Shown: positions 1 through 6,574, counted from the stretch's first letter. The stretch: DNA of 7,329 nt from Candidatus Profundicultor aquiphilus (GCA_013314795.1 JABUEZ010000103.1:1-7329); one strand, 5' to 3'. Numbers and translations: made by a program. The notes: generated by a model from the letters alone, not told the origin.

Positions 1-318
1 CTCGGTATCGAGCTCCATCAAAGGCTGGCCCTTGGTAACCACATCCCCTTCTTTGACCAGAATCCTTTTAATCTCTCCTCCACTTGCCGCCACCGCTTCC
101 ACCAGCTTCACATCCACCCGGTCGAGTGGCTCCAGAGTGCCCAGCTCCGAAACGCTTTCGGTGATGTCCCCCCGCGTTACCTTCACGCTCGGCAAAACCT
201 GTGGCGCACCCTTCGACTGCGACGCCCCCGACTGCGACCGGTTACCCGGCATCCCGCACCCGCTCAAAAGAAGAATAATTGCCACGATACTGAAAAAAAC
301 CGGTACAACCCTTTTCAC
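1..318 (-). CDS. Periplasmic adaptor lipoprotein (HlyD/MacA family), partial at its C-terminal side
   Basis: This is the membrane-fusion subunit of a tripartite efflux pump. It would link an inner-membrane transporter to the TolC-type channel encoded just upstream. Only the first 106 residues are inside the window. Residues 1-21 form a lipoprotein signal: a Lys-Arg start, a hydrophobic core, and the lipobox LLSGC with Cys21 as the lipidation site. A Ser/Gln/Gly-rich linker follows (about 22-42). From about residue 66 the sequence enters a biotinyl-lipoyl-like half-motif, seen in GGEIKRILVKEGDVVTKGQP and the following MELDTE. The start is GTG at 318-316. It is supported by an AAAGGAGG site 7 nt upstream and by a GTGA overlap with the TolC stop codon, which implies translational coupling. 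The next gene is probably a MacB-type ABC transporter or an RND pump, but neither is visible here, so the exported substrate is unknown. Confidence 0.88.
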   Translation of the reverse strand, partial: MKRVVPVFFSIVAIILLLSGCGMPGNRSQSGASQSKGAPQVLPSVKVTRGDITESVSELGTLEPLDRVDVKLVEAVAASGGEIKRILVKEGDVVTKGQPLMELDTE

Positions 319-1691
319 TCTACAACCTCCTTTGGCTCCACCGCCAACAGTTCCCCAATCTCGATTTCCTTCCCGGCCGATCTCTGCAGGTCCACCCAGG
401 TAAGGATCAAATCATAGACATTGCCCTCATAATCACCCTCTGCCTGCATCATGGCTATCTCATTCCCCAGAAGGGTTTCCTCATCGATGGCCCCCATTTC
501 GTACTGCTTCTTTCGCAGGACATACTTTTCCCTCTCCACCTCGATGGTGGTTCGGCGGATATCCAGGTCGCTTCTGGTTTTTTCAAACTGGTAATACTTC
601 TCTTCCACCTCGGTTACAATCGAATCGGCCTGAGCCCGGTAACTCTCCTCTATCTGGGCTAGTTTCAGCTCATACTGCTTTTCCTTCTCTTTCCACACCC
701 CCCCTGACGACAAAGTCCAGTTAATGACAATTCCTACCCCAAAGCTTTCCCCTCCACTGCTACTGGTTAAAAGCGAACTCCCGGTCCCGGCCAGGCTTCG
801 GGCCACTTCCCAGTCCAGGTTTTTCTTGAAGGGATCTACCGATAAAGACAACGACCACTCCTCGGCCTCATACTCCCCTACCAGTTTCACCGAGGGCTTT
901 TTCTCCTCCCTCAGGCTCTCCCGGTCCACTTCCACCGCCTCTTTTTGCCCTTTGAGGTCCGCCATCTCGGCCCGGTTCTCGATCGATAGCGCCTTCAACT
1001 CCTCCAGGGATACAGCCGGGAAATTCACCTCCGGCAGGGGTTCCACCGCAAACTCCGTTTCGGGTGATCTCCCCAGAATCCCGTTCAATTTCTTTTTCAG
1101 AACCAAGAGGTTCTCCCGCAAGTTGGAAAGACTCAATTCCCCGTCCCGCAGGTTTTTCTCGGCCTCCCTCACCGCAAACGCCGCCGCGTTCCCTTCCTCA
1201 AACTGCGCCTTCACCTTCTCATATTTTTTCCGCAACAGCTCCAGATTTTTCTCCGCCAGCCGCATCGATTGCTCCCCCTTGAGGATATTCAGGTACACCG
1301 AGACCACACTCTGCTTTACCGCTTCCCGGGCTTCCCGTAACGCCCGCTCGGCACTCTCTACACTCAACCGGGCCTTCTTCTCCTCTGCCGAATCTCCCCA
1401 GGAATAGGAATCCTTCATGGTGAAGGAAAACCCTGAAGCAAACTCCTTCGTCAGGGCAATACTCTGGCTAACCCCGATTTCCGGCGAAAGGGTGTCATTT
1501 GCCGCCAGCCTCAAGGTGGAACGAGCGATCTCCACCTCCGCTTCCGCCTTTTTCACCGTGGGACTCTCCCGAAGGGCAATTTCCAGGGCCTCCTCCAGGC
1601 TCAATCGCTCCTGTGCCCCCAGGAACGCTGAAAACCCCAGTACCAAAAACAGCACCGCAATCAAACCAGCCAGTACAACCTTCCTACCCAT
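315..1691 (-). CDS. TolC-family outer-membrane efflux channel
   Basis: A 458-residue outer-membrane efflux protein, the usual length for the family. It forms the trimeric exit duct of a tripartite exporter. Residues 1-26 are a signal peptide (Arg-Lys, hydrophobic core, likely cut after FLGA). The mature protein opens with a typical RLSLEEALEIAL helix. Two similar halves are visible. The coiled-coil of the first half carries FEEGNAAAFAVREAEKNL (about 164-181). The matching part of the second half is YEMGAIDEETLLGNE (about 397-411), the family's 'G...E/D....E..L' pattern. Regions around 66-96 and 267-330 are poor in charged helix and probably supply the beta strands. The ATG at 1691 overlaps the end of padR by 8 bp, with a GGGAGAGG stretch just upstream, so translation is probably coupled. 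The adaptor gene overlaps the 3' end. The substrate cannot be read from the sequence. Confidence 0.93.
   Translation of the reverse strand: MGRKVVLAGLIAVLFLVLGFSAFLGAQERLSLEEALEIALRESPTVKKAEAEVEIARSTLRLAANDTLSPEIGVSQSIALTKEFASGFSFTMKDSYSWGDSAEEKKARLSVESAERALREAREAVKQSVVSVYLNILKGEQSMRLAEKNLELLRKKYEKVKAQFEEGNAAAFAVREAEKNLRDGELSLSNLRENLLVLKKKLNGILGRSPETEFAVEPLPEVNFPAVSLEELKALSIENRAEMADLKGQKEAVEVDRESLREEKKPSVKLVGEYEAEEWSLSLSVDPFKKNLDWEVARSLAGTGSSLLTSSSGGESFGVGIVINWTLSSGGVWKEKEKQYELKLAQIEESYRAQADSIVTEVEEKYYQFEKTRSDLDIRRTTIEVEREKYVLRKKQYEMGAIDEETLLGNEIAMMQAEGDYEGNVYDLILTWVDLQRSAGKEIEIGELLAVEPKEVVE
326..333 (-). promoter_or_regulatory. Ribosome-binding site fixing the GTG start of the adaptor
   Basis: The minus strand reads AAAGGAGG and then a 7-nt spacer before GTG at 318-316. 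The site lies inside the last codons of the TolC-family gene. It shows that the adaptor starts at a GTG overlapping the upstream stop codon, not at a downstream ATG. Confidence 0.85.
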
Positions 1692-2097
1692 TTTCCTCTC
1701 CCTTCTTCCCCAGAATCCTTTCCAGGTACCCTTCCATCCGCCTCACATCCTCTAACAAAAACGACACCGTGTCTTTCTTTTTCCAGTCCACCTTCTCCAG
1801 GTGGTACATGAACCGGAACAGCATCTCCTGAAACCCCTGGTCCACACTGCGCTTGCCTCTGGCCCGCTCCACAAAGGCCCGGCCTTTCTCGCTCAGGGTG
1901 TATACCTTCTTCCTCCCGTCCTGTTTCTCTATTATCATCTCTTTCTCCTTGAGTTCCCGCAGACACGGATACAGCATCCCACTTGACACCGGAATTCCGA
2001 TCTTCCGGCAGTACTTCATAAAGGCATACCCGCTGAGTTCCCCCTCCCGCAGCAGGTACTCAAAAACCATCACCCTGGTAATGGAAAACCGTTTCAT
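1684..2097 (-). CDS. PadR-family transcriptional repressor
   Basis: A 137-residue winged-helix regulator of the PadR family, which commonly represses neighbouring multidrug or stress exporters. The DNA-binding part fills about residues 1-75: the helix around SGYAFMKYC (22-30), the recognition helix within VSSGMLYPCLRELKEKEMI (37-55), and a wing with KQDGRKKVYTLSEKG (58-72). The rest (about 85-132) is helical and would form the dimerisation arm. It is short, so this resembles the small PadR subfamily with a reduced C-terminal domain. The ATG at 2097 is preceded by GGTGAGG, which pairs with the anti-SD region. It is the first gene of the exporter operon, and its promoter overlaps TATATC/GATATA repeats, so autoregulation with effector-triggered release is likely. 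The effector is unknown. Confidence 0.93.
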   Translation of the reverse strand: MKRFSITRVMVFEYLLREGELSGYAFMKYCRKIGIPVSSGMLYPCLRELKEKEMIIEKQDGRKKVYTLSEKGRAFVERARGKRSVDQGFQEMLFRFMYHLEKVDWKKKDTVSFLLEDVRRMEGYLERILGKKGEENG

Positions 2098-2107
2098 ACC
2101 TCACCAT

Positions 2108-2140
2108 TATATCGAAAATAGATATATCGTTATAGATATA
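2108..2140. promoter_or_regulatory. Probable PadR operator cluster (TATATC/GATATA repeats)
   Basis: Two overlapping inverted repeats are visible: TATATC-N7-GATATA (2108-2126) and TATATC-N6-GATATA (2123-2140). They share a perfect palindrome GATATATC at 2121-2128. The cluster lies between the predicted -10 element and the padR start codon, so a bound repressor would block initiation or early elongation. Dyad, AT-rich operators are usual for PadR proteins; assigning this site to this PadR is an inference from position. Confidence 0.65.
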
Positions 2141-2165
2141 TTACTCCGAAAATCTCCCCTGTCAA
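2138..2165 (-). promoter_or_regulatory. Predicted sigma-70 promoter of the padR-tolC-adaptor operon
   Basis: On the minus strand a perfect -35 TTGACA (2165-2160) is followed after 16 bp by TAATAT (2143-2138), a reasonable -10. Initiation would fall near 2131, giving a leader of about 33 nt that contains the repeat cluster. A perfect TATAAT also occurs at 2111-2106, but it lacks a good -35 and would give an almost leaderless transcript. Confidence 0.6.
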
Positions 2166-2206
2166 GGTTCTTCTTCAGGATATCTCTCCTTTTTGGCCAT
2201 TTTTTA

Positions 2207-2222
2207 AAAAATCTGTGACAAA
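2207..2222. repeat. Direct repeat, left copy
   Basis: AAAAATCTGTGACAAA matches the copy at 2558-2573 at 15 of 16 positions, in the same orientation, with starts 351 bp apart. It abuts the poly-T/poly-A palindrome at 2199-2212. Its origin is unknown; a mobile-element end is possible. Confidence 0.6.
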
Positions 2223-2557
2223 TTTGTGAATTCCACCTCAAAAGCATTGACGTTCATCCTTTCCGGCTCCCCCGCCCCATCCCCAAACCCGGGTCCTTTC
2301 ATCCCCAGGTTACCCATGTTCCAAATCATTCCTAAAGCCCAGGGATAAAGGATCGCGGCTCTCCCACATGCCCCGATATCCGACAAAATCCCATAAGTCC
2401 CCCGCCTTATCAACCCCTTCCCTTCAAAGTGACCCTGGCCATAGTACCAAACCCCTATGCCCCAATATTTTCAGAGAAAGCCATGCTGGGGGTGTTTTCC
2501 CAAGCCGTAAGGAATCCATACCCTTCGCAGTCAATGGATAGAGCAGGAAACCGCCTC

Positions 2558-2573
2558 AAAAATCGGTGACAAA
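2558..2573. repeat. Direct repeat, right copy
   Basis: AAAAATCGGTGACAAA, the partner of the copy at 2207-2222, with a single T/G difference. Read on the minus strand both copies give TTTGTCAC(C/A)GATTTTT. I do not see an inverted copy in the window, so a simple pair of terminal inverted repeats is not supported. Confidence 0.6.
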
Positions 2574-2972
2574 GCGAGCATGGTTTTTCAACCGGATTTC
2601 TTTGGGGGATAGACCAAAGCAAAAGTTGAGAAATCTACTCCAGAAAATAAGCCCACCGACGGCAAAAAGCATTTGACTGGTCTAGCGTTCCCAACAAATT
2701 ATGACCATCTCCCCCAGGTGCTGATTTCGCGAATGCGTTCTCCTACCCCTCAAGTAATGCCCGGAGATGTCACCCTCGCAAGGGAGTCAGGATACCTCTT
2801 GTTCCATCTCCCACAGAAGAATCGAAGAGGCAAGTTTCTCTCTCCAATTGGTTCGGTAAAAGCATTTCGAGCTTCAACCGCAGTCCCACTTTCCTGGTTT
2901 ATTCCCTTTTCCTTTCTATGCCTCTAAAAAATCAGAAATCATGCATCAAACCAGTAACGGTATGTTTTGTCA

Positions 2973-3006
2973 TTCCTACCCCCGGTACAAGATCCGGGAG
3001 TAGGAA
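2973..3006. repeat. REP-like hairpin just downstream of the GH51 gene
   Basis: The arms TTCCTACCCCCGG (2973-2985) and CCGGGAGTAGGAA (2994-3006) pair at 12 of 13 positions, with one C/A mismatch and an 8-nt loop. The hairpin begins 9 nt after the GH51 stop codon. On the minus strand no U-tract follows it, so it is not a standard intrinsic terminator. It could protect the mRNA 3' end. The outer TGTCATTCC sequence resembles dispersed intergenic palindromes of the REP type. Confidence 0.65.
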
Positions 3007-3015
3007 AAAGAAAAT

Positions 3016-4503
3016 TTACCATACCTTGGTTACCGGAATTTCCAGAACACTCAAGGAATGAGGAGGCAAAGTCAGAGCAAAAGAAGGCCCTTCGAGGGAG
3101 AGAGACGTTTCCCTTGCCCTCACGGAATCAGGGTTTTCAAAGTCGTTGAGCGCCAGGACATCCTGATGGGAGAGCGTAAAGAGCCGAGCTTCCCGTTCAA
3201 CGGCAATATCCCGTAAATCCACGGCGAGCTCGAGTTTCTCATCTCGATAGAAATTGACCAGAGCCAAGGAAACGGTTTTTTTCTCGGGATCATAGGTTGC
3301 CGAAGCGTCAAAATATGGGACTCGATCGAGCTCAAAATGGAAGCGCCCGTCCACAAAACTCTTGGCCTTAATGGCATAGTAATCCGTAGTCATCTCCAGG
3401 CCAAGACGTACCCTCCCGGTGTGATTCACAAAAAGGTCGAATACATCGTAAAGAGGAGTGAGAACCATCTTCTGCGGAGTCGTTTTAATCATCCCCAAAG
3501 CGTTGACCATCTGGGCAAGGTTGGCCATACCCACCACATCGCTCATGCGATGGAGAATACAGAATATTCCGGCGGCAAACAGGGCATCTTTCAAAGCGTA
3601 GGGTTCTTCAAGAAGCACGATCCTTTTTTCTTCACCCTCTTTTTCCGCACTCACCTGGTACCACACATTCCATTCATCGAAGGCAATCTTTACCTGAGGA
3701 AGGTTGACACTCCGAATGAGATGAGCAAGAAGCTGCAACCGCTCTTCGACGTAATACGCTGCCGCTACGGTTTCATAATAATCGGGAGAACCGTGGTACT
3801 GATGAATCGAGATATAGTCGATGAGCTTTCCGGCATGCTTGAGGACCGTTAAATCCCACTCGGGGTTATCAGCGCCCACTGCGATAACTTTAATAGAAGG
3901 ATCGACGGCTTTCATGAACATAGCGTATTGGCGAAGCTTTTCGGCATATTCGCTGGCACTGCAATGTCCCACCTGCCAGGGACCGTAGACTTCGTTCCCG
4001 ATGCCCCAATATTTGACCCGATATGGTTCGGGATGACCGTATTGCTTCCGCAGAAGGGCATACCGTGTGGGAGTATCCAGATTACAATACTCAAGCCAGT
4101 TCAGCGCCTCATCCAGAGTCGCCGTTCCCAGGCTCACCGTTAAATACGGCTCAGTACCCAGGGCTCGACAATACTCGATAAACTCGTCGGTACCAAAATG
4201 GTTACTCTCCAACCCTCCCCACACATAATTGATAAGCTGGGGGCGTTTCTCCACCGGCCCAACCCCGTTTTCCCAGTGATAGGCAGAGGCGAAGTTTCCC
4301 CCGGGCCAGCGCAAGACAGGACACTTAATTTTCTTTACCGCTTCCAAGACATCTCGGCGGAACCCTCGCGCATCTGCCAGAGGAGAACCGGGATCAAAAA
4401 TCCCTCCATAAACACAGCGACCCAAGTGTTCAATAAAATGACCGTAAATGAGAGAGTGAATCTCACCCGTTTTGACACCCCATACTTTGCAGTATGCGTC
4501 CAT
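3016..4503 (-). CDS. abfA: Alpha-L-arabinofuranosidase, glycoside hydrolase family 51
   Basis: A 495-residue cytoplasmic enzyme that releases terminal alpha-L-arabinofuranose from arabino- or arabinoxylo-oligosaccharides with retention of configuration. The length is normal for GH51 and there is no signal peptide. The N-terminal (beta/alpha)8 barrel begins with YGHFIEHLGRCVYGGIFD (20-37) and carries RWPGGNF (65-71). The acid/base is Glu171 in WGIGNEVYGPW and the nucleophile is Glu277 in IAFDEWNVWY. HQYHG (234-238) is also typical of the active site. The C-terminal part (about 370-490) is the usual beta-sandwich. The ATG at 4503 has an AAGGAGG site (4518-4512) 8 nt upstream. The gene follows the importer ATPase after a 188-bp leader containing inverted repeats, so it may be co-transcribed with the importer or have its own control. 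Substrate fine-specificity (arabinan or arabinoxylan fragments) cannot be told. Confidence 0.96.
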   Translation of the reverse strand: MDAYCKVWGVKTGEIHSLIYGHFIEHLGRCVYGGIFDPGSPLADARGFRRDVLEAVKKIKCPVLRWPGGNFASAYHWENGVGPVEKRPQLINYVWGGLESNHFGTDEFIEYCRALGTEPYLTVSLGTATLDEALNWLEYCNLDTPTRYALLRKQYGHPEPYRVKYWGIGNEVYGPWQVGHCSASEYAEKLRQYAMFMKAVDPSIKVIAVGADNPEWDLTVLKHAGKLIDYISIHQYHGSPDYYETVAAAYYVEERLQLLAHLIRSVNLPQVKIAFDEWNVWYQVSAEKEGEEKRIVLLEEPYALKDALFAAGIFCILHRMSDVVGMANLAQMVNALGMIKTTPQKMVLTPLYDVFDLFVNHTGRVRLGLEMTTDYYAIKAKSFVDGRFHFELDRVPYFDASATYDPEKKTVSLALVNFYRDEKLELAVDLRDIAVEREARLFTLSHQDVLALNDFENPDSVRARETSLSLEGPSFALTLPPHSLSVLEIPVTKVW

Positions 4504-4524
4504 TCCCTTACCCTCCTTCCGCGA

Positions 4525-4534
4525 GTTTCGAAAC
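4525..4534. promoter_or_regulatory. 10-bp palindrome GTTTCGAAAC, candidate operator
   Basis: A perfect palindrome with a central CG, 4 bp upstream of the extended GH51 ribosome-binding site (4511-4520). A CG-centred dyad is the general shape of LacI-family operators. The site is short and no regulator gene is in view, so this is only a candidate. Confidence 0.3.
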
Positions 4535-4543
4535 CTCTATACC

Positions 4544-4612
4544 TTCCAAAGAATGCTCCAATCTTCCTGCGAAAGGCAAACCAAGCGATTCACAGCCTTG
4601 CATTCTTTGGAA
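4544..4612 (-). repeat. Perfect 13-bp inverted repeat in the GH51 leader
   Basis: TTCCAAAGAATGC (4544-4556) and GCATTCTTTGGAA (4600-4612) are exact reverse complements separated by 43 nt. In RNA read from the minus strand they would close a 13-bp stem around a loop that itself contains an AAGGC/GCCTT pairing, a possible branched fold. It lies between the ATPase stop and the GH51 RBS. It could be a leader regulatory structure, a processing or attenuation site that lowers GH51 expression relative to the transporter, or the footprint of a small insertion. No U-tract follows it, so it is not a standard terminator. Confidence 0.6.
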
Positions 4613-4691
4613 TACCGCTCACCAAAGCACAATAAAACCCCTCCCCCAGAAAAAGCCAAGAGAACCGTGATCGTCTATTTTTCAATACTCC

Positions 4692-5693
4692 TTAACGACA
4701 CAACCAGCACGCTACCCAGCACTTCCCAGAAAGAGTCTCGACCTCAAGGAGACCAGGCCTCGCTTCGGCACACACGCTTTCACGATAGGGGCACCGGGGC
4801 TGGAAACGACAACCCTGGGGCGGATCGATGAGGCTAACGGGATTACCCGGAATAGGCCGTTTTTCAGCTCTGTCCCCAATGGTCGGTACCGTGGAAAGCA
4901 AAAATTGCGTATACGGGTGACGGGGATGAGAAAAAATCACCTCCGTAGGACCGTACTCCACGATACATCCGCCATACATAATGGCCATGACATCGGCCAG
5001 GTCGGGCACCAGGGAAATATCGTGAGTGATGAAGATAAACGTGCTTTTGGCATCCACCTGAATGCTTTTTAAGAGTCGTAAAATATCCCGCTGAGTCACC
5101 ACATCGAGGGCAGAAGTCGGTTCATCGGCGATGATCACACTCGGATGCAAAAACGTTGCTAAGGCAATAACAACCCTCTGCCTCATTCCCCCTGAAAGCT
5201 CAAAAGGGTACATGCGCAAAACATAAGGCGGCAATTTCACCATTTTCAAGTGATTCTTCACTTTCTCCTCTTGAAACGGCATGCCGTGAGATCGAGTAAG
5301 GTCAAGAAATATGTCCTTGAGTTTTCGCACCGGATTCAGGGCACTGAGAGAACCCTGGGGAACATAGGCAATCTTTTCCCACCAGACATCCTTTAAGGAA
5401 TTGTTCGTGGGAGAAACCTCATACTCTTCTTCTCCAAAGGAATAACAGACCCTCCCCTCAACGATCGACAGGTTCGAATTTACAAACCCATATAAAACCT
5501 TTGCCAAGGTCGTTTTGCCACAACCAGATTCTCCCACAATGGCCAAGAATTTACTTCCCTCGATCTCGAATGAAACGTCTTCAACTGCTCGAACCTCCTT
5601 CATGACCCCTTGCTGCTCGGTAAGATAGTAGGCCTTGAGGTTGTTAACCTCTACACGAACCGTGGTGTGTTGGTTGATCGAGGCTTTGTTCAT
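4692..5693 (-). CDS. Peptide/oligosaccharide ABC importer ATPase (DppD/OppD type)
   Basis: A 333-residue cytoplasmic ATPase energising the adjacent permeases. All nucleotide-binding motifs are intact: Walker A GESGCGKTT (54-62), Q-loop Gln113 in YVPQGSLSALNP, signature LSGGMRQ (166-172), Walker B VIIADE (186-191) followed by PTSALD, and His224 in FITHD. The C-terminal oligopeptide-transporter extension is present, with PGNPVSLIDPPQGCRFQPRC (282-301) and cysteines 295, 301, 308 and 325, the pattern that in DppD proteins can hold an iron-sulfur cluster. Extra cysteines 329 and 332 end the protein. The ATG overlaps the permease stop as ATGA, with AAAGGGTG (5709-5702) as a moderate RBS, so it is translationally coupled. 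Dpp/Opp systems usually have a second ATPase (DppF type) downstream, but GH51 is found there instead. The partner may lie upstream, or this protein may act as a homodimer. Confidence 0.95.
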   Translation of the reverse strand: MNKASINQHTTVRVEVNNLKAYYLTEQQGVMKEVRAVEDVSFEIEGSKFLAIVGESGCGKTTLAKVLYGFVNSNLSIVEGRVCYSFGEEEYEVSPTNNSLKDVWWEKIAYVPQGSLSALNPVRKLKDIFLDLTRSHGMPFQEEKVKNHLKMVKLPPYVLRMYPFELSGGMRQRVVIALATFLHPSVIIADEPTSALDVVTQRDILRLLKSIQVDAKSTFIFITHDISLVPDLADVMAIMYGGCIVEYGPTEVIFSHPRHPYTQFLLSTVPTIGDRAEKRPIPGNPVSLIDPPQGCRFQPRCPYRESVCAEARPGLLEVETLSGKCWVACWLCR

Positions 5694-6550
5694 CTGGTTA
5701 ACACCCTTTCTCGCGGATTAATGAAGTCGGTTATGCTCACAAAAAGAAGGTAGAGCGAGGTAAAAAGGAGAATGATAAAAATCACCGGGACGAGAAGCCA
5801 CCACCATATCCCCATTACCATGGCTTGCTGCTGAATAGCCCAGTAGGTTACCGTCCCCATGGTAGGAATATCAAGAGGAGTAAGGCCGAGTACCGACAGG
5901 GTAATCTCGAAACCAAGAGACCAAAGCATGTTATTGATGGTCGTAGCAAAAACGATGGGAAGGATATGCAACAAATATTCACGGAATACCAAACCCCAGG
6001 TGCTCTCTCCGGAAAATATCGCCGTGACCGTAAATTTTCGCTCGCGAAGGCTAAGCACTTGAGTTCTTATCAATCGGGCATCCCAAGGCCAGCCGAACAA
6101 CGCTAACACGGTGGCAAGGGTGGTGAGGTTCATCTCCCGGGTTAAAAGTCTGAGAAATATCAATATGGGAAAAATGGGAAGAACGATAAAAGAATCACAG
6201 AGAAAAATCAGGATCTGATCCGTTACCCCTCCTTTGTATCCCGCAATGACGCCGACAATCATCGCGATCACACGAGAAAGCAGCGCGACTTGCAAACCGA
6301 AAATGAGCGAATTTTTCAAAGCAAAGGTCATCAACCAAAAAAGATCCTGCCCCCTCCCATTCGTGCCAAAGGGATGACTCAATGAAGGTGGACGGTTAAT
6401 GGGCGCATAATACGATGAACGGGCATCATAAGGGGAAAAAAGGGCAATCACCGCAAAGACGACCAAAGGAATAAGGATAACAATAGAAACGCGAAACCGC
6501 ACATCCCGTTTGAATAACCTGCCGGTTGCCGTCAACATTACCATTGACAT
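5690..6550 (-). CDS. ABC importer permease, DppC/OppC type
   Basis: A 286-residue inner-membrane permease of the binding-protein-dependent (BPD_transp_1) class. An N-terminal membrane segment (about 21-38) is followed by the family's extracytoplasmic loop with HPFGTNGRGQDLF (59-71). The core then follows with segments near 80-102, 118-136, 143-156, 195-222 and 250-275. The 'AGYKGG..D' motif (103-111) and DARLIRTQVLSLRER (157-171) are diagnostic of DppC. The coupling loop (about 172-199, including SGES and HILP) is divergent from the usual peptide-transporter 'AARALGAS' form, which fits the sugar-associated branch. The ATG at 6550 has CGGGGAGTGAG upstream; another ATG two codons later cannot be excluded. 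It lies 24 nt after the DppB-like gene and overlaps the ATPase by 4 bp. Confidence 0.94.
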   Translation of the reverse strand: MSMVMLTATGRLFKRDVRFRVSIVILIPLVVFAVIALFSPYDARSSYYAPINRPPSLSHPFGTNGRGQDLFWLMTFALKNSLIFGLQVALLSRVIAMIVGVIAGYKGGVTDQILIFLCDSFIVLPIFPILIFLRLLTREMNLTTLATVLALFGWPWDARLIRTQVLSLRERKFTVTAIFSGESTWGLVFREYLLHILPIVFATTINNMLWSLGFEITLSVLGLTPLDIPTMGTVTYWAIQQQAMVMGIWWWLLVPVIFIILLFTSLYLLFVSITDFINPRERVLTR

Positions 6551-6574
6551 GCGCGACTCACTCCCCGTTACGTT

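Larger units (their letters stand above)
2166..2972. other. Long spacer without a convincing gene
   Basis: About 800 bp between the exporter promoter and the end of the GH51 unit. All frames are broken or give peptides with no family I recognise. The longest minus-strand open stretch, about 2204-2470, has no ATG start or RBS at its front. A plus-strand stretch to 2927 starts only at TTG and has no RBS. What the region does hold is a 14-bp palindrome ATTTTTTAAAAAAT (2199-2212) and a pair of 16-bp direct repeats (2207-2222 and 2558-2573). It may be relic mobile DNA or a decayed gene. I see no tRNA, CRISPR array or clear terminator. Confidence 0.6.

Noticed and set aside
32..403. Plus-strand open frame of 123 codons
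   Set aside because: It lies opposite the adaptor and the TolC 3' end, which have clear signal peptide, lipobox and family motifs; the plus-strand peptide is Ser/Pro/Thr-rich shadow sequence.
724..1407. Plus-strand open frame of 227 codons antisense to the TolC-family gene
   Set aside because: Its length follows from the strong G+C and codon bias of the minus-strand gene; the peptide is Ser/Arg/Phe-rich with no recognisable domain.
2199..2212. ATTTTTTAAAAAAT palindrome as a terminator
   Set aside because: Perfect 14-bp dyad but purely A/T, with no loop or G/C stem; better seen as an AT-rich tract.
2204..2413. Minus-strand 69-codon frame in the spacer
   Set aside because: It starts at TTG inside a longer open stretch and has no ATG start or convincing family match; kept only as part of the relic-element finding.
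2556..2672. Minus-strand 38-codon ATG frame (begins MLFAVGGLIF)
   Set aside because: It has a hydrophobic start but no clear RBS, no promoter and no recognisable family; too weak to call a gene.
2673..2927. Plus-strand 84-codon frame in the spacer
   Set aside because: TTG start without RBS, no domain, on the opposite strand to all real genes.
3337..3852. Plus-strand 171-codon frame opposite GH51
   Set aside because: Antisense shadow of a gene with both catalytic glutamates and full-length family structure.
4613..4691. Possible promoter or terminator after the ATPase gene
   Set aside because: On the minus strand TTGGCT is followed after 16 nt by TTTTAT, a poor -10, and no GC-rich hairpin with a U-tract is present; neither call is supportable.
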